45,519 bases of DNA, from assembly GCA_964235605.1 (NCBI GenBank), contig CAXSCR010000038.1, positions 1 to 45,519 of the forward strand, in the 5' to 3' direction. Source of the DNA: DATCRE01 sp964235605. Lineage in GTDB: Bacteria > Bacteroidota > Bacteroidia > Cytophagales > Cyclobacteriaceae. The position numbers and the translations under genes were made by a program. Shown piece by piece: positions 22,927 to 33,700 of the stretch; within the stretch, counting starts at the first letter, position 1; each line of letters begins with the position of its first letter. The notes beneath the pieces were generated by a model that was given only the letters and a program-made list of their open reading frames with translations, did not search any database and had not been told where the DNA came from.

Positions 22927-23568
22927 TTAGAATTTTTGCAGCGATAGCGATTCATGAATGGATACGCCTGGCTTATGTTCTTTAGCACAGGCATTCATGG
23001 CTCGCGCAACCCGGCCTGCATCAATTCCTTTATAGCGTGCTGGTATGAGCCAGCTAAAAGCTTTATATAGTAATTTTGCGGAGTCTTCACCAGGTCGACT
23101 TTCAGCTCTTTCTCCTAGAAGTAACGATGGTCTAAAAATATGAAGGGTCTCAAAGCCCACACTGGTAATCAACGCTTCTGTTTCTCCTTTTATTTTATTG
23201 TAATAAATCGAAGAAGTTTTATCAGCACCTAATGCTGAAACTAGCAAATATTGATGGGCGCCTAAGTCTTTTGTTATCTCAGCAATTTCATAAGGATACG
23301 TTAAGTCTACTTTACGAAATGCTTCTTTGGTTTTAGCTTGGTTCATGGTGGTGCCAAGGCAACAGAACACATCATCTGCACTCATGCTTTCACGGTACTG
23401 CCCCACATTATCAAAATCAATGATATTATTTTGATGCCTGGGATGAACGATGTTAATCGGTTTTCGACTGAGTGTTTTTACAGAATGATAATAGTCATCA
23501 GTCAAAAGAGTTTCAAGCAATTGTTTTCCTATTAGTCCTGTGGCACCAATAACAAGCGCTGTCTTCAT
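22927..23568 (-). CDS. NAD(P)-binding short-chain/atypical SDR protein (HTATIP2-like)
   Basis: A 213-residue Rossmann protein. The N-terminus MKTALVIGATGLIGKQLLET carries the G-A-T-G-x-x-G motif, and the middle has VFCCLGTTMNQAKTK and YLLVSALGADKTSSIYYNKI with the SDR Y-x-x-x-K. A later FRPSLLLGERAESRPGED is typical of the HTATIP2/TIP30-like oxidoreductases found in many bacteria. The substrate is unknown. Its ATG overlaps the TGA of the DUF1232 gene by 4 bp, so translation is coupled. Confidence 0.8.
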   Translation of the reverse strand: MKTALVIGATGLIGKQLLETLLTDDYYHSVKTLSRKPINIVHPRHQNNIIDFDNVGQYRESMSADDVFCCLGTTMNQAKTKEAFRKVDLTYPYEIAEITKDLGAHQYLLVSALGADKTSSIYYNKIKGETEALITSVGFETLHIFRPSLLLGERAESRPGEDSAKLLYKAFSWLIPARYKGIDAGRVARAMNACAKEHKPGVSIHESLSLQKF

Positions 23569-23975
23569 ATCTTGATTATACGATGAAACTGATCAGATTC
23601 CTCCCAATCTAAGAAGTTGTTGATGTCAGATTTTATAGAATTGTAGGTCCAAAGCAGAACACTAAGATCATCTGATAAACCTATTACTGGAATAAAGTCA
23701 GAGATCAAGTCAAAAGGACTTATAAAATATAAAATGGCAGCCACTATGGTAAGCATAGACTTCCAAGGTATTGCTCTATACTCGCCTTTGGCATAAGCTT
23801 TAACTAAACGACCTAAGGTAAGGAATTTTTCTTTGGCTGCTGAGCCATCAAATGCCTTCAAATCAGTTCGGATAAGCTTATTACCGAGCTGGCCTAATAA
23901 CAAAAAAAGACGACCAGGTTTACCAAGCATTTTGGCTGCTCTTGTTAAGGCTAATTGCAGAAATTCATTTTTCAT
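23565..23975 (-). CDS. DUF1232 (YkvA-like) membrane protein
   Basis: I start at the ATG at 23975 (MKNEFLQLALTRAAKMLGKP), giving 136 residues and a 22-bp gap from the upstream gene; a longer frame from 24047 would overlap that gene. The core SMLTIVAAILYFISPFDLIS, then DFIPVIGLSDDLSVLLWTYN, is the DUF1232 hairpin of two membrane segments with the conserved S-P-x-D-x-I-x-D-x-I-P motif. Its function is unknown; such proteins are widespread inner-membrane proteins. It is coupled to the SDR gene downstream. Confidence 0.85.
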   Translation of the reverse strand: MKNEFLQLALTRAAKMLGKPGRLFLLLGQLGNKLIRTDLKAFDGSAAKEKFLTLGRLVKAYAKGEYRAIPWKSMLTIVAAILYFISPFDLISDFIPVIGLSDDLSVLLWTYNSIKSDINNFLDWEESDQFHRIIKI

Positions 23976-23997
23976 AAAGTCTATAACAAGGGTTGTA

Positions 23998-24519
23998 CTA
24001 AAAGGTTCGTTGAATTTCCCGTTTAAGCTCAGATAAGGCATGACCAAGTGGGTCTAGATTCTTATTTACAGAACGCTCAAATATCTTTTTTGCTAAGTCT
24101 AAGCTAGTTGATTCCATCGTCATTTCTGAGGCAGCATCATTAATAGTCACTATCAAATCTTCCTTTGCATTTTTAACCATATTCCATACATCTTCACTCA
24201 TATACACCTGCTGCGATACATTATGGTTATATTCATTTCTAATCTCACTAAGCAATAGCTGGTGGAACTCTTTGGCAGGCATGTGAGACGTATTTAATCG
24301 TACCAAAAGATTTTGTGGGGCTACACGTTCTAAAAATAAGGTTATGCGTTCGTAAGCTTGTAATCTATTAGGTAAAACGGTTTCTAAACTTCGCCCGCGT
24401 ACTTCTAATTTTTTCAATTCAATTTCTTTTTGAATAAATGAGCGTACCAATAAATAGGCGGCGTAAAGAACAATAGATGCAGGCAATAAAATTTTTCCAA
24501 ACTCAACAAGAGCTTCCAT
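23998..24519 (-). CDS. Bacteroidota membrane-anchored protein of unknown function
   Basis: A 173-residue protein with one N-terminal membrane helix (residues 8-27, ILLPASIVLYAAYLLVRSFI) and a cytoplasmic, mostly helical body (VLPNRLQAYERITLFLERVA; EFHQLLLSEIRNEYNHNVSQ). Proteins of this layout with the R-L-Q-A-Y-E-R-x-x-L-F-L-E-R motif are common single-copy genes in Bacteroidota but have no known function. It is first in the minus-strand run towards 22927 and diverges from the Fe-S protein at 24590. Confidence 0.75.
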   Translation of the reverse strand: MEALVEFGKILLPASIVLYAAYLLVRSFIQKEIELKKLEVRGRSLETVLPNRLQAYERITLFLERVAPQNLLVRLNTSHMPAKEFHQLLLSEIRNEYNHNVSQQVYMSEDVWNMVKNAKEDLIVTINDAASEMTMESTSLDLAKKIFERSVNKNLDPLGHALSELKREIQRTF

Positions 24520-24589
24520 AAAGAATTATTTAAAATAAAGATGTTTGAAATTTAGATATTTTTGAAGGACTATTCTATTCGTAGATACA

Positions 24590-24895
24590 ATGTTTAAAGA
24601 AATTGAGCCAGTCACCATTTCGGCTAGGGCTGCTGAGGAAATTAGGAAGATCATGGAAACTAAAAACATTCCGTCTGACTACGGGTTGCGTGTAGGTGTG
24701 CGTGGTGGTGGTTGTGGTGTTACGCTAATCATTGGCTTTGATAAGAAAAAAGATTCTGATCTTACTTACTCAATTGGTGGCATTCCTGTCTATATCGAAA
24801 AGAAACATACCATGTATGTAATGGGTAAGCAGGTGGATTTTCACGAGAGCGCAGATGCCAGGGGATTTATATTTCTAGACTCTCTGACACGGTAG
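24590..24895 (+). CDS. A-type iron-sulfur carrier-like protein lacking the C-terminal cysteines
   Basis: A 101-residue HesB/IscA-fold protein: EPVTISARAAEEIRKIM, LRVGVRGGGCGVTLIIGFD, and a later HESADARGFIFLDSLTR. A-type carriers use three cysteines, the one in the GGGCG loop and a C-G-C at the end. Here only the first is present; the chain ends at the point where the C-terminal motif would begin. It may bind a cluster through other ligands, work as a heterodimer, or have another role. It seems complete. A -7-like TATTTTTG lies about 30 bp upstream, but without a well placed -33 element. Confidence 0.8.
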   Translation: MFKEIEPVTISARAAEEIRKIMETKNIPSDYGLRVGVRGGGCGVTLIIGFDKKKDSDLTYSIGGIPVYIEKKHTMYVMGKQVDFHESADARGFIFLDSLTR

Positions 24896-24990
24896 ATAAG
24901 TGATACCACGCTGGTACATTCCCTTCAATTCAGGCCGAACACGCCTAATTGCTATATTCTAATTGTTATCTTTATATCTTACTGATACAC

Positions 24991-27483
24991 ATGAAGCATT
25001 TTAAGAAGCTTTATCTTACTTTTCTACTGCTTTTATTTTACTTCTTTACATTCGCACAAACCACTACCCTTGAGGGCTATGTTAAAGAAGCAGGCTCGGG
25101 AGATCCCATTGTTTATGCCCATGTATTTTTTAAACGCTTACAGACAGGTACAACAACAGATACAACAGGGCACTTCAAAGTGCAAATAATTAAGGAAGCA
25201 AAGCCCGATACACTTATTGTTTCTCATCTGGGATACACCTCCCAAAAGATTGCCATTACAACTGAGTCCAAAAGCATTGAGATAATACTGACACCGCAGT
25301 TTACACAACTGCAAGAATTTGCGCTTGAAGCAGATGTGAATCCTGCATGGGCAATTCTAGAAAAAGTAATCCAACAAAAAAAAATCAATAATCCAGAATC
25401 GCGAAAAAGCTATTCGTGTGAAGAGTATTCAAAGATCAGGTTTGACTTAAATCATTTTACCGAAAAGATCAAACGAAATATTATGGTTAGACCTTTTGAT
25501 TTTATTTGGGATGGCGTTGATACAACATCGGAGGGTGTAACCTATTTACCAATTCTGTTGGTAGAAAAAATGATCGATCATTATTATCAAAGATCACCCA
25601 AACAAATACGCGACGTTGTTCAGGGTCTTAACGCCACAGGTTTGAAAGGCCCGAAGATTATGAATTTTGTAGAGGACTTATATCTAACACCTAATCTTTA
25701 CGATAATTTCGTCGTCATTTTAGACAAGAGCTTTCCTAGTCCGATTCATGATAATTTTAAAAACCATTACAATCATTATTTATTAGATAGTATTCAAGTT
25801 GAGGGTTCTAAATTTTATAAGATCTCTTTTTATCCCAAGTACAAACGAGAGCTCGCGTTTACGGGAGAGATGCTCATTGATGCTGCCACTTTTGCTGTAA
25901 CACAGGTCGAACTTCGTTTTGATATAATGGCCAATGTAAATTTTGTTCGTAGTTATTGGGTAAGCCAGAAATATGAAAAAATAGATAATACATTTTGGAT
26001 GCCAATTGAATTACAAGTTATCGGAGATTTTACAGTTCTTGAGAATTCAGCAGACCTTACCGGTTTCTTTGGAAGAAAAAACTCTACTTATAAAAATTAT
26101 CAAATCGACATTGCTATACCAAAGGATATTTTTAAAGGCATTGAAACAATTATACAAGTTGATAGCGCAGTAGAACGGAAGGAAAACTACTGGCAAGAGA
26201 AAAGACACAGCGATCTTACGGCAAAAGAAAGCGGCATATTTGATATGGTAAAGAAGATTGAAAAAGATCCAGCTTTTATCTTGCGAAAGAACGTAGCGCT
26301 AGCAATCGCTACGGGCTATATACCCAAAAGTAATATTGAGATTGGTGATGTATATACATTTTATAGTTACAACGTCATTGAGCACTCACGAATAAAATTC
26401 GGACTTAGATCAAATAAAGAAAGTGGATGGCCCATCCAGTTTTCAACTTATGGTGCTTATGGAACTTTTGATGAAAAATGGAAGTATTCAATTTCTGCTG
26501 ATTGGGGTTTTGGTAAAGAAAAAAGAAGACAAAAACGCATTGGGGCTTCTTATAAATATGACATTGAACAACTAGGGCGCAGCTTCAACCAACTAGAAAT
26601 TGATAACATACTAACTTCACTAGTTCAATATGGCGGCACTGCTTCAAGAAATTATGTGACAGATTTTACAGCTTACGCAGAGAATAACTGGATTACCGGT
26701 TTGCTAACGCGATTTAGTTATTTTAATAACTCGATATCACCAACATCAAATACAAATTTTCAACAGATTTCAGAAGGCGGCGTTATTAGTGATGTCTCAC
26801 AGTATAATGCCAATGGAGTAGCGCTCACATTTAAGTTTAGTTATTTAAATACACAACTAGACGGTAAGTTCTACACACGCGATGAGCAAAAAGTTATTTT
26901 CAGGAAGTTTCCAGATGTGTCTTTAGAGGGGCGATGGGCTGACAAAAATACTTTTGGTTCTGGATTAAACTTTACAAAGTGTAACATACTATTTAAACAA
27001 AATGTCAGGCTTCAGAAACTCGGTTATCTGCAATATTATATTGAAGCCGGTAAAACGATAGGTACAGTTCCGTATCCTTATCTCAATATACCTTTCGGAA
27101 ACCAATTGGTCTTTAATGATGAATATGCTTTCAACTTGATGAACTTTCTAGAATATGCCTCCGATCAATTTATTGCTGCTCATGTGCAACATCATTTCGG
27201 TGGACTTATTTTAGATCACATTCCTTTAATCAACAAACTCAAGTGGCGCAATTTTATTTTTGCCCGTGCGTATTGGGGTCAGCTAACAGACAAGAACAAT
27301 CAGCAAGTTTATTTATTTCCAGAAAATCTTCGTGCACCTAACAACGGCTACTACGAAGTAGGTTTTGGCATCGAAAATATTTTTAAGATAGCCCGAGTCG
27401 ATTTTACCTGGCGCTTAACTGACACTGATGCCCCAGGAGTTTACAAGTTTATTGTTAAACCTTCCTTTAAGCTTTCCTTCTAG
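24991..27483 (+). CDS. DUF5686 outer-membrane protein with carboxypeptidase-regulatory-like domain
   Basis: An 830-residue protein from the ATG at 24991 (MKHFKKLYLTFLLLLFYFFT, signal peptide ending FAQ); the frame is open 14 codons further. Residues about 25-105 form a CarboxypepD_reg-like beta sandwich: LEGYVKEAGSGDPIVYAHVF, TTTDTTGHFKVQI, DTLIVSHLGYTSQKI. The remainder follows the DUF5686 layout, a long alpha/beta region and then repeated amphipathic beta strands ending FIVKPSFKLSF with a terminal Phe, typical of an outer-membrane barrel. Function is unknown; a receptor or transport role without TonB box evidence is speculative. It converges on the giant adhesin gene, with the hairpin at 27653-27712 between them. 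Confidence 0.8.
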   Translation: MKHFKKLYLTFLLLLFYFFTFAQTTTLEGYVKEAGSGDPIVYAHVFFKRLQTGTTTDTTGHFKVQIIKEAKPDTLIVSHLGYTSQKIAITTESKSIEIILTPQFTQLQEFALEADVNPAWAILEKVIQQKKINNPESRKSYSCEEYSKIRFDLNHFTEKIKRNIMVRPFDFIWDGVDTTSEGVTYLPILLVEKMIDHYYQRSPKQIRDVVQGLNATGLKGPKIMNFVEDLYLTPNLYDNFVVILDKSFPSPIHDNFKNHYNHYLLDSIQVEGSKFYKISFYPKYKRELAFTGEMLIDAATFAVTQVELRFDIMANVNFVRSYWVSQKYEKIDNTFWMPIELQVIGDFTVLENSADLTGFFGRKNSTYKNYQIDIAIPKDIFKGIETIIQVDSAVERKENYWQEKRHSDLTAKESGIFDMVKKIEKDPAFILRKNVALAIATGYIPKSNIEIGDVYTFYSYNVIEHSRIKFGLRSNKESGWPIQFSTYGAYGTFDEKWKYSISADWGFGKEKRRQKRIGASYKYDIEQLGRSFNQLEIDNILTSLVQYGGTASRNYVTDFTAYAENNWITGLLTRFSYFNNSISPTSNTNFQQISEGGVISDVSQYNANGVALTFKFSYLNTQLDGKFYTRDEQKVIFRKFPDVSLEGRWADKNTFGSGLNFTKCNILFKQNVRLQKLGYLQYYIEAGKTIGTVPYPYLNIPFGNQLVFNDEYAFNLMNFLEYASDQFIAAHVQHHFGGLILDHIPLINKLKWRNFIFARAYWGQLTDKNNQQVYLFPENLRAPNNGYYEVGFGIENIFKIARVDFTWRLTDTDAPGVYKFIVKPSFKLSF

Positions 27484-27515
27484 AATGACGTACGGTTATA
27501 AGTCACCCATATATC

Positions 27516-27529
27516 ATCCCTAACGGGAT
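27516..27529. repeat. short palindrome ATCCC-TAAC-GGGAT
   Basis: A five-bp stem with a four-base loop in the 254-bp convergent spacer, followed by other small inverted repeats such as CGGC-gaaat-GCCG near 27628. These look like fragments of dispersed intergenic repeats. No gene is visible in 27484-27737. Confidence 0.4.
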
Positions 27530-27652
27530 TTAACATGTGGCAGATAGAAATGATGCCGGTTCTCTCGGGTAAATTAAAAAACTTTAAGAAGAATGCCTGA
27601 CCTAGATGTGGTCAGTGGAAGAGATAACGGCGAAATGCCGACATTTAATTTA

Positions 27653-27712
27653 GTAATGGGTTGGATTAGCAGTGATAACTTATCTCTGCTAATCCAATTT
27701 AAATTCCCATTA
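27653..27712. terminator. bidirectional terminator hairpin between convergent genes
   Basis: TTGGATTAGCAG (27661-27672) pairs perfectly with CTGCTAATCCAA (27686-27697). The inner bases GATAA/TTATC extend the stem, and an outer TAATGGG/CCCATTA adds a further arm. It lies between the stop of the DUF5686 gene and that of the adhesin. Confidence 0.65.
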
Positions 27713-27737
27713 CCTAATTGTTATAATATGTTGTTAA

Positions 27738-30700
27738 CTAGGGTTGGTAAATAAGTTTGCCCATTCTCACCATTTTATTTGAGGTTATTCTATAGTAGTA
27801 TATTCCAGAAGATACATGAGAAGCGTTGAATACAACTTCATAGGTTTTGCCTGATTCTGTATTTCCTTCAAACAGTACCACTGGTTTTCTTCCTGTAAAG
27901 TCATAAACCTCCACCTTAGCCCTGCCACTTTCAGTTGAGTTGAATTCAATGGTGGTTTTGTCGGTAAATGGATTAGGATGAGTTTTTACATCTATTCCAT
28001 AATCGGCTACAGATGTTGCATCTTCGCTAATCACTGCACTTAGGCGGCCGTCTGGTGTGGTCGCCGCTTCAACTACGCCACTAGCGGTGTTATTTAATTG
28101 AATGCTACAATCTTCAGAACATCCATTGGAAGATGTGGTAATGTTTACAGTAAATAAAGCTGTAGTACCGACAGCACCAGGCGTAAATGTAATTTTATTT
28201 GTTCCCTGCCCCGAAGCAATTTTCCATGTTGTGTTATTTACCGTCCATAGATAAGTTGCTCCTGCCGTTGCGACGGAAGAAATTGTAGTCGTTCCATTTG
28301 TAAAGCTTATTGAGCAAACAGGAGGCGTTGAATTTTCCGTTACTACAACGGTCTTCGTATTGGTACATCCATTTGCAGGGTTGGTAACAGTAACACTAAA
28401 GTTACCTGATATAAATCCGTACGGTATAGTCAGGTTTTTAACATTTGTGTTCGTAAAGTACTCCGCATGTTCCGCCGGAACGGTCCATACATATTGTGCG
28501 CCTGCAACGGTAGAGTTAGAAGTAATTACCAAACCACCAGCGTTCTCGGTGCTACAAGTGTTCTCACCACCCTGCGCCACTAAATCTGGGATGGCAACAT
28601 TCTGCGTCACATTCACCGTTGAAGTTGACGTACAACCATTGGCTGGATTTGTTGCTGTAAAGGTATAAGCGCCGAGTGCCGTTGTTGTTGTGTTGGCAGT
28701 TGTAGCAGTGAATCCATTTGGTCCAGTCCATTTAAATGTAGCTCCCGATGTTGTAGAAGTACCTGTTAAATTCACGCGTGTGGTAGCACAAGTAAGTGGT
28801 CCAGATACAGCTGCAGTTGCTCCTGGCGCAGTTGTGTTTTGAATAACATTCACACTTGCAGTTGAAGTACATCCACTCGCAGTATTCGTTACCGTTAAGG
28901 TGTACGTACCGGTTGCCGAAATACTGGCACTTGCAGTTATTGCTGTAAATCCACTAGGGCCAGTCCATTTGTAACCCACCCCTGCGGTTGACGAAGTTCC
29001 AGTTAAAGTAACTGAAGTAGCAGTACAAGTAATAGGGCCCGACACTGAAGCAGATGCTCCTGGAGGCGTACTATTTTGAATGACATTTACAGTTGCCGTT
29101 GAAGAACATCCATTAAGTTGACTGGTAACGGTTAGTGTATATATGCCTGCTACTGTAACTGTAGCAGTGGCTGTTGTAGCAGTGAAGCTTCCCGGACCTG
29201 CCCATTTATAGGTTACCCCTGCAGTTGATGAAGACCCCGTTAATGTAACTGATGAAGCACTGCAAGAAAGCGTTCCAGATGCTGTAGCGGATGCCTGTGG
29301 AGGGCTTATGTTTTGTTCAACATCCACAAAATCCGAAGCGGTACATCCGTTATCAGGACTGGTTACAGTGAGATTATATCTGCCTGGTACACTTACACTA
29401 GGTGTTGGGTTTGAAGATACGAATCCGCCTGGCCCAGTCCATGCGAAAGTACGGCCGCCAACTGGGGCAGCACAACTTAAAATCACGGAAGTGGTAGTAC
29501 AAGTAAGCACACCTGATGCGGAAACTGATACCGGAGGAGGTGTGGTGTTTTGCAATACCGCCACAGTAGCCGTAGCGGTACATCCATTCGCTGGATTTGT
29601 TGCTGTAAGAATATAATTGCCAGGTAGGGTAGTAGTTGTTGTCGCACCTGTCGCCGTGAAACTACCTGGGCCCGTCCACCTAAATGTTGCTCCAGTTGTA
29701 GTTGAAGTACCCGTTAGTGTTACTGACTTGGCAGTACAAGTGAGTTGTCCGGAAACAGAAGCACTAGCGCCTGGAGTTGTGTTATTTTGCGATACATTAA
29801 CCGTAGCCGTAGAGGTACAACCATTGGCAGGGTTACTTACAACTAAGGTATAAGTTCCCGCTGTAGAGGTTGTCGGATTTTGCTGTGTTGAAGTTAATCC
29901 TCCTGGGCCAGACCAAGCATAGGTGACACCCGATACAGGCGAGCTTCCTAACAAGGTTACCGTTGTGGTAGAACATGTTATTACACCGGATACAGAAGCG
30001 GTTGCTCCTGGGCCTCCGCTACTCTGTGTTACGTTCACCGAAGCGGTAGAAGTACAACCATTCGCAGGATTGGTCACGGTCACTGTATAGGCGCCTGATG
30101 TGGATGTCGTGGCATTTGGTGTTGTGGCAGTGAAGCCATTAGGACCAGCCCATCGGAATGACGACCCGGAAACGGGTGAAGTTCCTGTTAAGGTCACTGA
30201 CGAAACGGTACATGTAAGCGCCCCTGAGACAGTAGCAGTAGCTCCTGGTCCGGCAATATTTTGCGTCACATTAACCGAAGCCGTAGAAATACATCCATTA
30301 GCTGGATTTGTTACTGTGGCTGTATAGGTTCCAGGTGCAGTTACCGTTGCTGCAGTAGTTGTAGCAGTAAAGCCACTTGGGCCAGCCCACTTAAATGTGG
30401 CACCTGATGTTGGTGAAGATGCGGTTACCGTTACTGAGGTTGCAGTACAAGTAAGTGTTCCTGATGCAGAAGCAGTTGCTCCAGGCAAATCGATATCCTG
30501 AATTACGTTCACTGTAGCAGTTGAACTACATCCATTAGAACGGTTGGTTACTGTTACAGTATATAATCCGGGAACGGTAGTAGTCGTATTTGTAGTTGTT
30601 GCTAGGAAACTGCCTGGGCCTGTCCATCTAAAAGTTACTCCTGATGAAGGTGTTGTTCCTGTTAAACTTACTGTGGCATTCGTACAAGTAATTGGTCCAG

Positions 30701-33700
30701 ATACGGAAGCTCCTGCGCCTGGTGTTGTAATGTTTTGCACCACGCTAACACTAGCGGTAGAAGTACATCCATTGGCTAGATTGGTTACTGTTAAATTATA
30801 CGTACCCGGGTTAGTAGTGGTTGTACTAGCGGTTGTTGCCGTGAACCCACCTGGCCCTGCCCATTTAAATGTAGCACCTGTCACAGGTGAAGTTCCTGTT
30901 AAAGTTACGGTAGGTGTAGCACACGTAAGCGGTTCAGATACAGAAGCTGTTGCTCCTGGTCCGCCTGCGCTCTGTGTTACATTTACACTTGCAGTAGATG
31001 TACATCCATTAAGTGGATTAGTGACAGTCAATGTATACGTACCAGTTACGGTAGTTGTAGCTGTTGCCGTTGTTGCTGTGAACCCTCCTGGTCCTGCCCA
31101 TCTAAAGCTAACGCCAGTTGAAGGAGAAGATCCTGTTAAGGTAGCCGAAGTAGTTGTACACGTAAGTGGCCCAGATACAGATGCTGTCGCGCCTGGTGTT
31201 GTAATATCTTGCTCTACAGTTACACTGGCACTAGAAGTACATCCATTGGCTGGACTTGTTACCGTTAAAGTATAAGTTCCGGGTGCGCTTACAAAAGGTG
31301 CAGGGTCAGTAGAAACAAATCCACCTGGTCCTACCCATCTGAAAGTAAGTCCTGGTGTTGGTGAAGTACAGCTAAGTTGAACCGAGGTTGTATTACACGT
31401 TAGCACCCCTGATGCAGAAGCCGACACACCTGGAGGTGTTGTATTTTGTAACACGGCTACTGATGCAGTAGAAGTACATCCATTTGTAGGACTCGTTGTA
31501 GTAAGAATATAATTACCCGGTACCGCGGTCGTAGTTGAAGCAGTAGTAGAAGTAAATCCACTCGGGCCAGTCCATCTATAAGTAGCTCCTGTGGTTGGAG
31601 AATAACCTGTTAACGTTACTACTGATGCAGTACACGTAAGTTGTCCTGATACCGACGCTGTTGCGCCTGGAGGAGTTATATTTTGCAATACATTCACAGT
31701 AGCTGTAGTAGAACATCCATTAGCAGGATTGGTTACTACCAAAGTATAAGTACCGGGTGTTGACGTTACCGGATTTTGTTGCGTTGAAGTTAATCCGCCT
31801 GGACCAGTCCATGAATAGGTGACACCCGTTACAGGTGAAGTTCCCAATAAAGTTACGGTAGTCGTAGTACAGGTAAGTCCACCAGAAACAGATGCAGTAG
31901 CGCCAGGGCCTGAAGCATTTTGCGTTACATTAACAGTAGCAGTGGAAGTACATGCATTCGCAGGATTAGTAACAGTTAACGTATAGGTTCCCGCTACAGA
32001 AGTTGTAGCCGTTGCTGTGGTAGCTGTGAATCCACCCGGACCAGCCCATTTAAAGGTTGCACCCGTTGTAGGAGAGCCACCATTTAAAGTTACTGATGAG
32101 GCTGTGCAAGTAAGTGCGCCCGATATGGTAGCTGTCGCACCCGGTGTTGCCATATTTTGAATTACAATCACCGTAGCTGTTGAGATACATCCATTAGCAG
32201 GATTTGTTACTGTTAACGTATAGGTTCCTGGTGTGGTAGCCGTTGTGTTTGCTGTGGTTGCTGTAAAGCTTCCTGGGCCAGTCCACCTAAAGGTTACGCC
32301 TGTTGTTGGAGAAGATCCTAATAAGTTTACCGAAGTAACTGAACAAGTAAGTGATCCTGATACCGAAGCTGTTACACCTGGCAATGCTGAATTTTGAATT
32401 ACGTTCACTGTAGTTGTTGAAGTACATCCATTCGCAGGATTAGTTACCGTTAACGTGTAGGTACCGGGTAAGGTAGTAGTCGTACTAGCTGTTGCCGCTG
32501 TAAATCCACTAGGGCCTGTCCATCTTAACGTGGCGCCGGTTGTAGGTGAAGTTCCTGTTAAGGTAACACTCGTAACTGCACAGGTAAGAGTTCCTGATAC
32601 TGAACCCGTCGCTCCTGGAGGCGTTATGTTTTGTAGTACCGCTACAGAAGCAGTAGAAGTACAACCATTAGCAGGATTAGTTGCTGTTAAAGTATAAGTT
32701 CCTGCAACGGTTGTAGTGGCATTGGCGGTAGTTGCCGTGAACCCACCTGGTCCTGCCCATTTAAATGTAGCACCTGTCACAGGTGAAGTTCCGGATAAAG
32801 TTACAGTTGTATTAGCACAAGTAAGTGATCCAGATACAGAAGCTGTTGCTCCTGGTCCGCCTGCACTCTGTGTTACATTTACACTTGCAGTAGATGTACA
32901 TCCATTAAGTGGATTAGTGACAGTCAATGTATACGTACCAGTTACGGTAGTTGTAGCTGTTGCCGTTGTTGCTGTGAACCCTCCTGGTCCTGCCCATCTA
33001 AAGCTAACGCCAGTTGAAGGAGAAGATCCTGTTAAGGTAGCCGAAGTAGTTGTACACGTAAGTGGCCCAGATACAGATGCTGTCGCGCCTGGTGTTGTAA
33101 TATCTTGCTCTACAGTTACACTGGCACTAGAAGTACATCCATTGGCTGGACTTGTTACCGTTAAAGTATAAGTTCCGGGTGCGCTTACAAAAGGTGCAGG
33201 GTCAGTAGAAACAAATCCACCTGGTCCTACCCATCTGAAAGTAAGTCCTGGTGTTGGTGAAGTACAGCTAAGTTGAACCGAGGTTGTATTACACGTTAGC
33301 ACCCCTGATGCAGAAGCCGACACACCTGGAGGTGTTGTATTTTGTAACACGGCTACTGATGCAGTAGAAGTACATCCATTTGTAGGACTCGTTGTAGTAA
33401 GAATATAATTACCCGGTACCGCGGTCGTAGTTGAAGCAGTAGTAGAAGTAAATCCACTCGGGCCAGTCCATCTATAAGTAGCTCCTGTGGTTGGAGAATA
33501 ACCTGTTAACGTTACTACTGATGCAGTACACGTAAGTTGTCCTGATACCGACGCTGTTGCGCCTGGAGGAGTTATATTTTGCAATACATTCACAGTAGCT
33601 GTAGTAGAACATCCATTAGCAGGATTGGTTACTACCAAAGTATAAGTACCGGGTGTTGACGTTACCGGATTTTGTTGCGTTGAAGTTAATCCGCCTGGAC

